Positions 1 to 8,703 of a stretch of DNA of 64,000 nt are shown here, in pieces. The stretch is from assembly GCA_030019335.1 (NCBI GenBank), contig JASEET010000006.1, positions 1 to 64,000 on the forward strand. Reading direction: 5' to 3'. Position 1 is the stretch's first letter. Every line of letters starts with the position of its first letter. This stretch comes from Candidatus Bathyarchaeia archaeon. GTDB taxonomy: Archaea; Thermoproteota; Bathyarchaeia; Bathyarchaeales; Bathycorpusculaceae. The position numbers and the translations under genes are program-made. A model generated the notes under the pieces. That model did no database searches. It had not been told where the DNA came from and saw only the letters and a program-made list of their open reading frames with translations.

Positions 1-2
1 AC

Positions 3-335
3 TACATTTTGCTACATCCCGTTGCGGTCGCTGGTTAGGTTGGCATGGTTATTACTATGCTTAACTTGTTACCTGCTGCGATGCTTGACGGCGGTCATGT
101 AGCCCGATCCCTAGTTGGTGAAAAAACAAGAAGCATCCTAACTTTTTTGTCAATATTATTATTAATTGTATCAGGTTTTTGGCCGATGGCCATTTTTGTG
201 CTTTTCATATCCACGTATAGGCATCCCGGTCCATTAGATGATGTTTCTAGTCTATCTACAGGCAGAAAGCTTTTGACGATTGCTGTGATAGGGATTTTTG
301 TTCTTTGTTCGGTTCCGTTTTTCCCAACTTTCTAG
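3..335 (+). pseudogene. C-terminal part of an M50 site-2 protease, with in-frame TAG
   Basis: The reading frame is open from the window edge and encodes the C-terminal half of a membrane zinc protease of the M50/site-2 protease family, which cleaves transmembrane substrates. It shows the family's NLLP...LDGGHV signature (third zinc ligand Asp in LDGG), followed by hydrophobic segments. At 36-38 a TAG interrupts the frame just before VGMVITMLNLLP, where family members usually have Trp (AGW-G). This is one base from TGG. The first ATG after the stop is at 45, but a protein starting there would lack the HExxH half. TAG serves as an ordinary stop for other genes here, so a nonsense mutation or sequence error is likelier than recoding. 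The N-terminus lies outside the window. Confidence 0.7.
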
Positions 336-455
336 ATTGGGTTTTGTATTCGTGTTGGATGAGTGAACAATAAAATTTAAAGTATTGCGATATAAGATAT
401 TTTAGAGAACCCCACAAACGTATTTAGAAATGCCCCCTTTGAAAGGTAATTCACA

Positions 456-674
456 ATGAGAGGAGCGTTGATCTTAATAGCTTTCTTCTTATTATTCGCA
501 TCAGCATCGCTGCTAATTCCTTCCCCGATGTTTCCAGGCAACTTTTTCTGTGCACTAATTGGAGAGACAATAAGTGAATATGCTGGATATTTAAGTGCGG
601 TTTTTAATGGCGTTTTTTACAGTACCATTTTATGGTTAGTTTTTATTGTTATAAGTAAGAGACTTGAAGAATAA
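456..674 (+). CDS. small two-helix membrane protein, unknown function
   Basis: A 72-residue hydrophobic protein. It has a first transmembrane stretch at residues 4-22 (LILIAFFLLFASASLL) and a second at about 50-67, ending in a short charged tail KRLEE. An AAAGGT sequence lies about 10 bases before the ATG. No motif points to a function. It sits alone between the protease fragment and a convergent zinc-ribbon gene. The balanced composition and plausible ribosome binding site support a real gene, but it could be lineage-specific. Confidence 0.5.
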   Translation: MRGALILIAFFLLFASASLLIPSPMFPGNFFCALIGETISEYAGYLSAVFNGVFYSTILWLVFIVISKRLEE

Positions 675-693
675 AAGTAGCTTACTCACTGCT

Positions 694-945
694 TCAGCTT
701 TCTTTCGGTTGTGATAAAAAGCCTATTAGTCTAATTTTGCTTCTACAATTGTTGCACATTAAAATTAGCTCTGCCAGCTCATCATTTTTAACTTTCGTTT
801 CAACGATAGTGTAGGTTTCTTCTGTTTCGTCGTCTGGAGATATTATGACTCCACATTTTGGACATGGAAAAGCTCCGTCTCCATCAATTGTTGTCAAATC
901 AATCGTATATGTCATGTCTTTTTTAACAGCGGGTTTTTTCATCAT
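694..945 (-). CDS. small zinc-ribbon protein
   Basis: An 83-residue protein with two CxxC knuckles, CPKC at residues 28-31 and CNNC at 64-67, which together would bind one zinc ion. The acidic stretch between them (DDETEE) and the predicted beta strands fit a zinc-ribbon fold. Such small archaeal ribbons are often transcription- or translation-associated, but nothing here fixes the role. The start is ambiguous: two adjacent ATGs at the listed end, or Met11. It is transcribed toward the small membrane-protein gene. Confidence 0.6.
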   Translation of the reverse strand: MMKKPAVKKDMTYTIDLTTIDGDGAFPCPKCGVIISPDDETEETYTIVETKVKNDELAELILMCNNCRSKIRLIGFLSQPKES

Positions 946-1048
946 TTAAAGGTCCCTCTTCATCTAGGTTTCAACGATTTTTCAAGGTTAGCCAAGAATG
1001 TAATTAACAATTATGAAGCACTAATCTGGATTACAGCTACACATAAAG

Positions 1049-2029
1049 TTATGGAGAATAAACACCAGCAACCTTAGGGAATGGCACAGCATCCCAAATG
1101 TTTTCAAGTCCACAAATAAACCTCGTTAGCCTCTCGACACCTATTCCAAAACCAGCTGAAGGTGGAACTCCGGCTTTTAACATATCCAAATACCATCCAT
1201 ACTCAGAAATGTCTTCTCCACTTATGCGCATTCGCTCGACAACTTCGGCGTATCGATGTTCCCTTTCACCTCCAGAAATTGATTCACCGAACCCCTCAGG
1301 ATAGATGAGGTCGAAATCCTTCAAGATTTCAGAATTGTCTTCATGTTCCATGTAATAAAAACATCTGGCCGTGGTTGGAAAATCCGTTACCCAAAACGGC
1401 TCATTATGGACCTTAGACAAGGCTTCTTCCGCCCCCCAAGGAATTTCTAAGCCATACTTTACATGTATTCCCAAGTTTTCCAGAATTTCAAGCGCCTCCT
1501 TGTATGTGTACTTCTTGAAGGGTCTCCTAGGAACTTTCAAATCTCTTTTCTGCTCTTTCAATTCTCTCCTACACTTCCGCTTTATTTTTGTAGTTACGTG
1601 GCAAAGCATTCTTTCTCCAAGCTCCATTACATCCTTGTAGGTAGCGTAAGCTACTTCAAGGTCTATCTGTCTGAATTCCGTTAAATGACGACGCGTCTTA
1701 ACAGTTTCTAACGGCTCCAACCTAACATTTGGTGAAAGCGCGAAGATTTTAGGAAGAGAAATAATCATCATTTGCTTGTAAAGTATCATGCTGCTCATAA
1801 CCTTAAAACGGGCACCATAATAATCAATTGAAACTTGCTTTGCGCCTCGAATTCCAGGGTCAGTTACAGGCCCAATAATAGGCGCAAGAATCTCAACAAA
1901 TCCCTCTCCCTTAAGGAAAGCCCTAATTTCAGAAACTATCTCATCCTGAATCCTTAAAACACGAACAGTTTCTACGCTTCTCAACGCTAAGTATCGCCTC
2001 TTCAAGGCTTCAAATTTATCGTAGCTCAT
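1049..2029 (-). CDS. archaeal asparagine synthetase (AsnRS/AspRS catalytic-domain homologue)
   Basis: A 326-residue class II aminoacyl-tRNA-synthetase-like catalytic core with no anticodon-binding domain. Motif 2 is visible in HLTEFRQIDLE and motif 3 in GIGVERLTRF near residue 296. The length and single-domain form match the archaeal asparagine synthetase described in Pyrococcus, which makes Asn from Asp with ammonia and ATP and is derived from AspRS/AsnRS. The ATG at 2029 gives a natural N-terminus. A full AsnRS or AspRS would be about 430 residues and begin with an OB fold, which is absent. The gene is divergent from the Lrp regulator downstream. The assignment is by family resemblance; the substrate is inferred. 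Confidence 0.75.
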   Translation of the reverse strand: MSYDKFEALKRRYLALRSVETVRVLRIQDEIVSEIRAFLKGEGFVEILAPIIGPVTDPGIRGAKQVSIDYYGARFKVMSSMILYKQMMIISLPKIFALSPNVRLEPLETVKTRRHLTEFRQIDLEVAYATYKDVMELGERMLCHVTTKIKRKCRRELKEQKRDLKVPRRPFKKYTYKEALEILENLGIHVKYGLEIPWGAEEALSKVHNEPFWVTDFPTTARCFYYMEHEDNSEILKDFDLIYPEGFGESISGGEREHRYAEVVERMRISGEDISEYGWYLDMLKAGVPPSAGFGIGVERLTRFICGLENIWDAVPFPKVAGVYSP

Positions 2030-2101
2030 AGACGAATAAAAACACTGTTCTCATAATAAACTTTTTATGAAATATTCTGTATTTTTAGCAAAAAGCTAAT
2101 C

Positions 2102-2110
2102 TTTTATATA
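2102..2110 (+). promoter_or_regulatory. TATA box of the Lrp gene, likely leaderless transcript
   Basis: TTTTATATA at this position is a typical archaeal TATA element. Transcription would start about 25 bases downstream, essentially at the ATG at 2134. That favours 2134 over the upstream ATG at 2110, which overlaps the TATA box, and suggests a leaderless mRNA. Confidence 0.55.
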
Positions 2111-2133
2111 TGAATTTATGTAAAAATTACAAT

Positions 2134-2640
2134 ATGGACTCCAAATTAGACGAAAAGGATTTGGCTATACTGACCTTGCTACAGAAGAATTGCAGGATGA
2201 CGGCTAGAGAATTTGCTCAAAAAATTGATTCGCCTATAACAACGGTGTTTGCAAAAATGAAGAGAATGGAGCAGCAGAAAATAATAAAGGAGTACAAAGC
2301 CATTCTAGACCCGAAGAAACTGAACTTTGGCGCAACAGCCTTCATTTTAGCCTCCTTTTCCTACAGAGACGGGGAAGCACCACTCTCGCAGAGGGTTATA
2401 GCAGAACATATCGCAAAATTTCCAGAAGTTCAAGAAGTCCACATTATATCTGGAGACTGGGACATCTTAATTAAGGTTAAGGAAAAGGATGTTGATGCCA
2501 TTGGAAAATTTGTGATAGACAAGCTAAGAACAGTTAAGGGCGTAGAGAAAACATTAACATGCATGGTTTTCGACACCACGAAAGAAACAACCGAAATAAC
2601 CTTGCCATTAAACAAACAGTTACTAAGGAAAATTCAGTAA
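2134..2640 (+). CDS. Lrp/AsnC family transcriptional regulator
   Basis: A 168-residue regulator with an N-terminal winged helix-turn-helix (LDEKDLAILTLLQKN... TTVFAKMKRMEQQ) and a C-terminal RAM ligand-binding domain (VHIISGDWDILIKVKEKD). Lrp proteins bind DNA as dimers or octamers and usually sense amino acids. It is divergent from the asparagine-synthetase-like gene, so that gene is a plausible target. I chose the ATG at 2134 because the upstream in-frame ATG lies inside the TATA box. Confidence 0.85.
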   Translation: MDSKLDEKDLAILTLLQKNCRMTAREFAQKIDSPITTVFAKMKRMEQQKIIKEYKAILDPKKLNFGATAFILASFSYRDGEAPLSQRVIAEHIAKFPEVQEVHIISGDWDILIKVKEKDVDAIGKFVIDKLRTVKGVEKTLTCMVFDTTKETTEITLPLNKQLLRKIQ

Positions 2641-2697
2641 AAGTTATGAGTTTGTAGGAGCGAATTAGAAACTAATGCGTTAAGAAGCGTATAAACC

Positions 2698-4059
2698 TTG
2701 GAGAAATTCGATGTAATAGTAGTTGGTGCGGGGACAGCAGGCTGCTTAGCTGCAAAAACAACAGCCGAGGCTGGCTTAAAAGTCTGCCTAATCGAGAGAA
2801 AGAGAAGAGAAGAGATTGGAGAAAAAATTTGTGGAGATGCTCTAGGAGAACATCACCTAAAAACGGTGGGTCTCGAAAAGCCTCAAGGCGGTGAGCTGGA
2901 AAAAAGAATCGAAGGTGTTAAAATTTATTCGCCGGATTTGAAAACAGTTTTCACCATTGAATATGAGGATTACGTTGGTTACTTGCTGAATAGACGCCTT
3001 TTTGGACAATGGCTGCTGAAAAAAGCCCTTGATAAAGGCGCAGTCCTTTTGGATTCAACACAGTGTTTAGAGCCGATAATTGAAAAAAATTTTGTAGCCG
3101 GGGTTTTAGCTAAAAGCGTGAAAACAGGCGAAAACATCCGGTTAAAAGCAAAAGTTGTTGTGGACGCTAGCGGTTTTCTGGCAGTGGTTAGGCGAAAGCT
3201 TCCTAAGGAAATGGGAATAGAAAACGAAGTTGCAAACGAGGATGTTGAAGCCTGTTATCGGGAAATCAGGCAGCTTAAACAAGAAACTGAAAAAACGAAG
3301 TACTGCGAAATGTATCTGAATCAAAAGGTAACTCCCGGAGGCTACACATGGATTTTCTATAAGGGCGGAGCAAAAGTTAATGCTGGTTTAGGAGTTTGTA
3401 TGCGTGGTAAGTTCCCAAACCCCAAAAACCAATTCTACAAATACATTTTAACTAAGCCGCTTTTTGAGGGTTCTCTACTTCTAAATGGGGGCGCGTGGTA
3501 TGATCCAACACGCAGACCTTTGGACAACATGGTTGGGAATGGAGTTGCAATCCTCGGCGACGCAGCATGTCTAGTAAACCCAATCCACGGCGGCGGTATA
3601 GGGCCATCAATGCTAAGCGGTTATCTCGCTGGAAAAACGATAGTTGAGGCTTTGGAAAAAGGTGATGTCGGCCAAAAATCTCTGTGGCCCTACAACCGTA
3701 AGTATATGGAGATGTATGGAACAAAGCAGGCTGGACTAGATGTTTTCCGTATGCTTCTTCTGACAAGCCGCAACGAAGACCTAAATTACGGAATGAAATA
3801 CAGACTTCTGACAGAAGAAGACGTTCTAAAAGCCAGTCTAGGCAAAGAATTCCATTTAACAATAACTGACACAGCCAAACGAGTTCTTCGAGGATTGAAA
3901 AGAATATGGGTTCTAAACAAGCTGCGGCTCACAGTTAACCTAATGCGGCAAGTCAAGGCTCACTACAAAAACTACCCTGAGAATCCAGAGGATTTCGAAA
4001 AGTGGAAGATGAAAACAGAGGCTTTATTCAACGAGGCTCGGTCAAAACTTATAGAGTGA
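2698..4059 (+). CDS. geranylgeranyl reductase family flavoprotein
   Basis: A 453-residue FAD-dependent oxidoreductase. It shows the Rossmann dinucleotide-binding GxGxxG at residues 10-15 (GAGTAG), ERK at the end of strand 2, the family's ICGDALGEHH segment and the second FAD motif GDAACLVNPIHGGGI. Archaeal members saturate the isoprenoid chains of membrane lipids (digeranylgeranylglycerophospholipid reductase). Paralogues reduce other prenyl groups, so the exact substrate is uncertain. The start is TTG at 2698, placed directly before the first beta strand. Its 3' end overlaps the upstream in-frame extension of dph6 but not the chosen dph6 start. Confidence 0.8.
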   Translation: MEKFDVIVVGAGTAGCLAAKTTAEAGLKVCLIERKRREEIGEKICGDALGEHHLKTVGLEKPQGGELEKRIEGVKIYSPDLKTVFTIEYEDYVGYLLNRRLFGQWLLKKALDKGAVLLDSTQCLEPIIEKNFVAGVLAKSVKTGENIRLKAKVVVDASGFLAVVRRKLPKEMGIENEVANEDVEACYREIRQLKQETEKTKYCEMYLNQKVTPGGYTWIFYKGGAKVNAGLGVCMRGKFPNPKNQFYKYILTKPLFEGSLLLNGGAWYDPTRRPLDNMVGNGVAILGDAACLVNPIHGGGIGPSMLSGYLAGKTIVEALEKGDVGQKSLWPYNRKYMEMYGTKQAGLDVFRMLLLTSRNEDLNYGMKYRLLTEEDVLKASLGKEFHLTITDTAKRVLRGLKRIWVLNKLRLTVNLMRQVKAHYKNYPENPEDFEKWKMKTEALFNEARSKLIE

Positions 4060-4073
4060 GCAAGTGTAGGATT

Positions 4074-4745
4074 ATGCGTGTTGTAGTTTTAGCCACAGGC
4101 GGGAAGGATTCCGCTCTAGCGCTACACCACGTCATAAACAAAGGGTACGAAGTAAAGTATTTAGCAAGCATGATTCCACTAAGGGAAGACAGCTGGATGT
4201 TCCATTACCCAAACATACGCCTAGTCGACCTATTCGCGGAAGCTGTTGAAATTCCACTTGTAAAGGCTGAAACACTCGGAATTAAAGAAAAAGAGGTTGA
4301 AGACCTCAAACGCTTAATTGAAAGGCTTGATGTGGATGCCGTAGTTTCTGGAGCAATAGCCTCGAACTATCAAAAAACAAAGATAGAAAAAATCTGCAAA
4401 CAGTTAAAGCTGAAGTGTATAACGCCCCTTTGGCATGAAAATCCTCTAGGCATTTTAAAGGAGATTTTAGACCTTAAATTTGAGGTGATTATAACTGGAG
4501 TTTATGCATATGGTTTCAGTAGTGAATGGCTTGGAAGGAAAATTGACGAGGACGCTGTTGAAGCTTTAATGGAACTGAACAGGCAGTATAGTGTTTCACT
4601 TGTTGGTGAAGGAGGAGAATACGAGACTCTGGTGCTTGATGCACCATTCTTTAAAAAAAGAATAAAAATTATTGAAGCTGAAAAAGTTTGGGAAAACCAA
4701 AGCGGCTATTTTCTGGTCACTAAAGCGAAACTTGAAAACAAATAG
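4074..4745 (+). CDS. dph6: diphthine--ammonia ligase (Dph6)
   Basis: A 223-residue PP-loop ATPase that carries out the last step of diphthamide synthesis on elongation factor 2, amidating diphthine with ammonium and ATP. The PP-loop is TGGKDSA at residues 8-14. The diagnostic C-terminal block GEGGEYETLVLDAPFF is present. The ATG at 4074 places the PP-loop right at the N-terminus, as in the family; an upstream in-frame ATG at 4002 would overlap the reductase gene and add unrelated residues. It lies 14 bases after the reductase stop and is probably co-transcribed. Confidence 0.88.
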   Translation: MRVVVLATGGKDSALALHHVINKGYEVKYLASMIPLREDSWMFHYPNIRLVDLFAEAVEIPLVKAETLGIKEKEVEDLKRLIERLDVDAVVSGAIASNYQKTKIEKICKQLKLKCITPLWHENPLGILKEILDLKFEVIITGVYAYGFSSEWLGRKIDEDAVEALMELNRQYSVSLVGEGGEYETLVLDAPFFKKRIKIIEAEKVWENQSGYFLVTKAKLENK

Positions 4746-4862
4746 AATATTACTTGAGTGCTGGAAAATTTTTCCGTTACTATTCGCGCACTAAACAACC
4801 TCAATCCTAATTAACGGAAAACGGTTATTGATTAGATACTTTACGGAGACGGAGGCATAACT

Positions 4863-5321
4863 ATGTTGGCAGAAATAGATGCGAAAATAAGGAAGGCGAA
4901 AAAGGCATTTAAGCAACTTGGTTATATTGCAGAGGATGTTTCAGCAAAAGAATTCCACGATTATATGACTGGGGAGATATTCTCTGAGGATAAAACCACT
5001 TTACGTGATGTTCTTGATAGTGAATTCTTGGCGATACATGAACTGGTGGAAATTAGTGAACTTAAGAAAATGGGGAGAACTATCAACAAACGAGTAATCG
5101 TGGGATCACCTAAGACCATGATTTATGAGGCGCATTTTACGGCAATGGAGCTTGAGCTTAACTACGCGTTACTTAAGAAAGATTATCCTTGGATTAGAAC
5201 GAGGCTAGAGAGACACAAGACAAGTGTTTTGGAAGATGACCCACATCTTCCAGAGGAACTGAGACCTCGAGGTAAGGCAATACTTGAAAGATTTAAGAAG
5301 ATGATAACAGAATCTACCTGA
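4863..5321 (+). CDS. conserved hypothetical helical protein
   Basis: A 152-residue soluble, charged and largely helical protein. GGAGG lies about 8 bases before the ATG, giving a well-defined start. It contains an HELVE motif near residue 60, two conserved-looking stretches (EAHFTAMELELNYALLKKDYPW) split by charged residues, and a Pro/Arg-rich HLPEELRPRG near the C-terminus. HELVE recalls metal-binding helices, but no second ligand set is obvious, so I assign no enzyme function. It ends 18 bases before the next gene. Confidence 0.6.
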   Translation: MLAEIDAKIRKAKKAFKQLGYIAEDVSAKEFHDYMTGEIFSEDKTTLRDVLDSEFLAIHELVEISELKKMGRTINKRVIVGSPKTMIYEAHFTAMELELNYALLKKDYPWIRTRLERHKTSVLEDDPHLPEELRPRGKAILERFKKMITEST

Positions 5322-5339
5322 CAGCCTAGGTAGCGGGTT

Positions 5340-6272
5340 GTGATTGATTCTGGTGATTTTGTTCGGAGGGGTAGGGGCGGTGTGTTTAAGGCGTGTGTGG
5401 GAGCTGCTTTGACGATAGATAAGCTGGATAGGTTTGAGGCGGCTTATTTTGATCCTCTTGAAAAGTTATGTAAAAGGCATGGTCTTGAAAGGAAGAGGAT
5501 GGTTTATAAGTCGTATGATATTCTTTCGTCGTTGCAGTTTAAGGATGGTTTGATTTTTCTTAACGAATTATTTGATGGTCTTGCTGACAGGTTTGTGAGT
5601 GTTGATTTCTATTATTCTTATTTATTTACGGATAAGGTGCCGGTGGTGAAGTTGTATGGGGTTGATAAGAGTGGTGTTGAAGAGATGAAGCCTGTGGAGT
5701 TTATGAACAAGCTTAGTCCGAGTTATCCTCATTGTTGTGCTTGGAAATATGTGAATGATTATCCTGATGTGGATGTGAGTTTTCATTTGGATCATTTTGA
5801 GGGTGAGGTTACGTTGGGTTGGGAGCTTATTAAGGATAGGGATGTGAATGTTTATCTTGCTGGTGATGAGATGTATCCTTGTTTGGCGATGGCTGATGTT
5901 GCTGTGGAGCTTTTAGATCGTAGGTTGTATCAGGCTAAGGCTTCTCTTTTTCCGAAGCATATTGTATCTTGTTTTAAGGAGTTGAAGGGCCGTCTTCACA
6001 TAAGTTATTTGGGACAGAAATACTTGAGGTATATAACGCCTATAAAGAAGCAGAAGATAGATACTCTTCCGAAGCTTAAGCGTCCGTTGATTTTTGTTTT
6101 GAAGGAGTATCCTCCTGGTTTTAGGGAGGAAAGTCAAATGGTTCGTGCTTCTCCTTTGTGGAATCGTATATGTGATTTTGCGTATCAAAAAAGAGGGACT
6201 GTGAAGTTTGTTGATCCAAATTCAAAGGAGGATCGTCGCTTGCTTTTGACTGGGGGATTGCGTTGTGTTTAG
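5340..6272 (+). CDS. hypothetical protein, GT-rich codon usage
   Basis: A 310-residue protein starting at GTG 5340. It begins with MIDSGDF and contains scattered Asp residues, an HLDHFEGE segment, and DEMYPCLAMADVAVELLDRRLY in the middle. That layout is loosely reminiscent of DUF3800/RNase H-like proteins (YxDxSG start, ADxxA helix), but it is too weak to call. Codons are strikingly T- and G-ending (GAT, GTT, GGT) compared with the neighbours, which may indicate recent transfer. The next 500 bases have no gene. Confidence 0.55.
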   Translation: MIDSGDFVRRGRGGVFKACVGAALTIDKLDRFEAAYFDPLEKLCKRHGLERKRMVYKSYDILSSLQFKDGLIFLNELFDGLADRFVSVDFYYSYLFTDKVPVVKLYGVDKSGVEEMKPVEFMNKLSPSYPHCCAWKYVNDYPDVDVSFHLDHFEGEVTLGWELIKDRDVNVYLAGDEMYPCLAMADVAVELLDRRLYQAKASLFPKHIVSCFKELKGRLHISYLGQKYLRYITPIKKQKIDTLPKLKRPLIFVLKEYPPGFREESQMVRASPLWNRICDFAYQKRGTVKFVDPNSKEDRRLLLTGGLRCV

Positions 6273-6770
6273 GGGAGAAGGGTAGAATGGTTGCTAAGTA
6301 TTTGCAGAATCTTGGAATAGACATTGAAGTTGTTATGGCTTCAGAATTGTTGCCGAAAAAGAAATAGATGTTAAATATTTAACCACTGTGCGGATGGGTG
6401 TACCCTCTGGTCCGAGAGTACACCCGCAAAATAATAGGTGAAGCATATCTTATTTAAGAGTTATGGAATTTTAATCAGTCTTTTATGCAAGTAAGTTATC
6501 TTGAATTAGTCTTTGATCGCTTCTAACACTCTTCCATAGACATGTCTCCCGCAAACCTTTTTCTCCTATATGGAGCGCTAGGTTCGGTTCAACCCGCCAC
6601 CAAATGGAGATCATAAAAATTCCGTCTTTTATGTGTCAGATATTTGGAGCTATTCACGTTGATAATTTATGTGTGATCGATAAGTAAGAGGGAAAGCTCG
6701 ATTTTAGACTAACGCCCAATTTTTAACACCGCAAAATGCGCAAGGAAAAAAGCAAGCAGCAAAGAAATGG
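6273..6770. other. intergenic region with a strong hairpin at 6396-6425
   Basis: I see no convincing gene in this stretch. The main structure is a hairpin at 6396-6425. The 5' arm GGGTGTA(CC)CTCT pairs with AGAGTACACCC across the loop GGTCCG, giving 11 pairs with a 2-base bulge. TGCGG and CGCA at the edges could extend the stem. No T-run follows, so it is not a classical terminator. Confidence 0.5.
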
Positions 6771-7088
6771 TTACAGTGCTTCATTTTGCTTCGCTTTGAG
6801 TCTTAGAACGGTTTCGATGAAAGGCGATTTGGATCGGTGTTTTAACTTGAAACACGGTTCCATTTTTTGCAGTATTGATTTCTCAATTGACTTTGCTCCA
6901 TCCTCTCCAAAGAGTGAGGTTATTGCCTTGCAAAAAGTTTCTGGCTTTTCAGGAATTTCAGTTTTCTTCAGCTGAAAATTCCTTTCTAGATAAAAGTATA
7001 TAACATGTTTTACACTCTCGCCAAATACTTGTAAGCCCTCATCTATGCATTGAATAATTTTTTCGTTAACTTTTGATGCTGCAGCCAT
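6771..7088 (-). CDS. NitrOD5-like small archaeal protein
   Basis: A 105-residue protein resembling the archaeal NitrOD5 output-domain family. It has an N-terminal helix with a GLQVFGESVKHVIYFYLER pattern, the IPEKPETF(x)KAITSLFGEDGAKSIEKSIL block typical of the family, and a basic C-terminus. Family members occur singly or fused to sensory modules in TACK archaea; their biochemical role is not established. The start is ATG at 7088. It is an isolated gene facing the intergenic hairpin region. Confidence 0.6.
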   Translation of the reverse strand: MAAASKVNEKIIQCIDEGLQVFGESVKHVIYFYLERNFQLKKTEIPEKPETFCKAITSLFGEDGAKSIEKSILQKMEPCFKLKHRSKSPFIETVLRLKAKQNEAL

Positions 7089-7336
7089 ATGATCATCTGT
7101 CTATTTTTTCAATGATGGTTATGCAAAATATTGTTTTTAAAAGAGTCAACCAGACTGCAGCCCCGCTAGACGTAGGTTCCCATTCACACAACCATGAGTT
7201 ATGTCTTGGGATGATATTTAAAATAATTAAGGAGATGTCGGAATCCGAGTTGAGAATTGACGAAGAATCTTCTATATTTCTCTTTCATAAGGTAAATTAG
7301 ATAGAATGTGATTTTTTAGTTTGTAGTGGTAGTGGA

Positions 7337-7495
7337 ATGCCGAAGAAAGCAATCATTGTAATTTTTCTCGTTGAGGAAAGTTATGAAAAGTCAAATAGAG
7401 AGATTGAGAAGGAGATATTTGAGGAGCTTTTAAAGGGCTTGCCCAAGATTCCCTGGTATAAAAAAGTTGAGAAGGTTACTGTTACTGAAGTCTAG
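7337..7495 (+). CDS. small 52-residue acidic protein
   Basis: An ATG-initiated 52-residue reading frame. It starts MPKKAIIVIFLVEESYEK, continues with an amphipathic helix (IEKEIFEELLKGL) and ends with a strand-like KKVEKVTVTEV. The beta-helix-beta pattern and codon structure look genuine. No clear Shine-Dalgarno is visible. It is convergent with the PadR gene that begins its stop region 9 bases further on. The function is unknown. Confidence 0.5.
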   Translation: MPKKAIIVIFLVEESYEKSNREIEKEIFEELLKGLPKIPWYKKVEKVTVTEV

Positions 7496-7503
7496 AGTGT
7501 GCT

Positions 7504-7836
7504 TTATTTTGCTTGTAAAAGCCTGTCCATAAAATTTTGAATCGGGTCATTTGCGTTTTGGATAACTTTGAGGGTTTCCTTCCCCTTGTCGGTTAGCGTG
7601 TATATCCTCTTTCTGCTGGTCCTCTTGCCTTTTATTAATCCGTCTCTTTCCATAGAGTATAAGAGAGAGTAAATCGTGCCCGAACTAATCAAGAAATTGA
7701 ATTTTTTATAGATATATGCGATTACGTCGTAACCGCTCATGTCGTTGTTCCTTAGCCTTGCCATGACTAACACGTCCATGAAGTTTTTCAACAACCTCTC
7801 ATACATGCTCTTCAAGATTTCTGTTTCCAAATCCAC
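7504..7836 (-). CDS. PadR-family transcriptional regulator
   Basis: A 110-residue winged-helix regulator of the PadR family. It shows GYDVIAYIYKKFNFLISSGTIYSLLYSMERDGLI, the recognition helix and wing of this family, followed by a dimerisation helix. PadR proteins are ligand-responsive repressors. It is one of three PadR-type proteins near the gas-vesicle locus, but its own targets cannot be read from the sequence. The upstream 490 bases carry no gene and would contain its promoter. Confidence 0.8.
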   Translation of the reverse strand: MDLETEILKSMYERLLKNFMDVLVMARLRNNDMSGYDVIAYIYKKFNFLISSGTIYSLLYSMERDGLIKGKRTSRKRIYTLTDKGKETLKVIQNANDPIQNFMDRLLQAK

Positions 7837-8329
7837 ACCCGAACCAGATATTTTAACTCATGAGAAAATAACGGTTTTGGTTGAATCGGATTCCGAACGT
7901 GAAATTAAACGTTTAGACATTATCTAGGGGCAACGCAAAAGGAGAATGTAATAGTCGGCTTTGCTTTGGGTGATTGGTTTGTTGGTTACATTGACCTTTC
8001 CATGTGCAGATTACGCATCTAGTTTTAGGTTCAGACATGTTTTCCTTGGTAATTATTTTTTAAACTCGCATTCGCCTTCGAACCGGCAGAAAATGCGCTT
8101 GCTTTTAACACGAATCGTTTGGGTTTTCATCTGTGCTTGCCCTCTTAATTTATCGATTGTTTTCGATTTCAGCCGTTTCCCTATAAGGATTCTGATGATG
8201 TTCGACTTAGAATCTGAGTTCATCATAGCTCTTAATTACTTCTTTTATAGTAACAGATATCGACACAAAAAGGTGAATAAGTGATTCCATGAGCATGTTT
8301 CAACTTTTCTGTGAAGGAGGGATTTGCTT
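7837..8329. other. gene-free spacer between two PadR genes
   Basis: Nothing with convincing coding character is seen on either strand. The region is AT-rich and must hold the promoter of the minus-strand PadR gene and that of the plus-strand PadR gene. I found no strong hairpin or repeat. Confidence 0.4.
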
Positions 8330-8677
8330 TTGGTGAAATGGGAGTTGCTTGAAGAGCGGATTGTTGCAAGGCATGTTAAGACTTTTTTAGACATTGTGGT
8401 CTTGGCGATGTTGAACGGCAAACCCATGTACGGCTACAAGCTTATCGCGGCTGTTCACAAGGAATTCGGGGTTTTGCTCAGCCCGGGTTCCCTCTATCCC
8501 CTTCTTCACTCGTTGGAGGATAATAAATTGATAGACTCACGTTTTCAGGGGGGAAAAATAGTTTACGCAGTGACTACTAATGGAAAGAAAAAGTTCCAAA
8601 ATGTATTCACGGCGTATAAAACGGCGATTCGAAAGATGGAGAATTTTATAAAACTTCATGGAGAAGCTTCTTCTTAG
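8330..8677 (+). CDS. PadR-family transcriptional regulator
   Basis: A PadR winged-helix protein of about 115 residues, with the hallmark GYKLIAAVHKEFGVLLSPGSLYPLLHSLED, almost identical in pattern to the C-terminal domain of the MEDS-PadR regulator inside the gvp cluster. AAGGAGG at 8314-8320 favours initiation at TTG 8330 or GTG 8333; an in-frame TTG at 8324 is too close. It is convergent with the last gene of the gas-vesicle operon, ending 26 bases from it, so it may respond to or modulate that cluster (inference). Confidence 0.8.
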   Translation: MVKWELLEERIVARHVKTFLDIVVLAMLNGKPMYGYKLIAAVHKEFGVLLSPGSLYPLLHSLEDNKLIDSRFQGGKIVYAVTTNGKKKFQNVFTAYKTAIRKMENFIKLHGEASS

Positions 8678-8703
8678 GTTATGTAGGCATCCAAATAAGC
8701 GTT

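Noticed and set aside
7073-7300. 75-residue plus-strand frame after the NitrOD5-like gene
   Set aside because: Starts inside the opposite-strand gene's 5' end and has no recognisable features.
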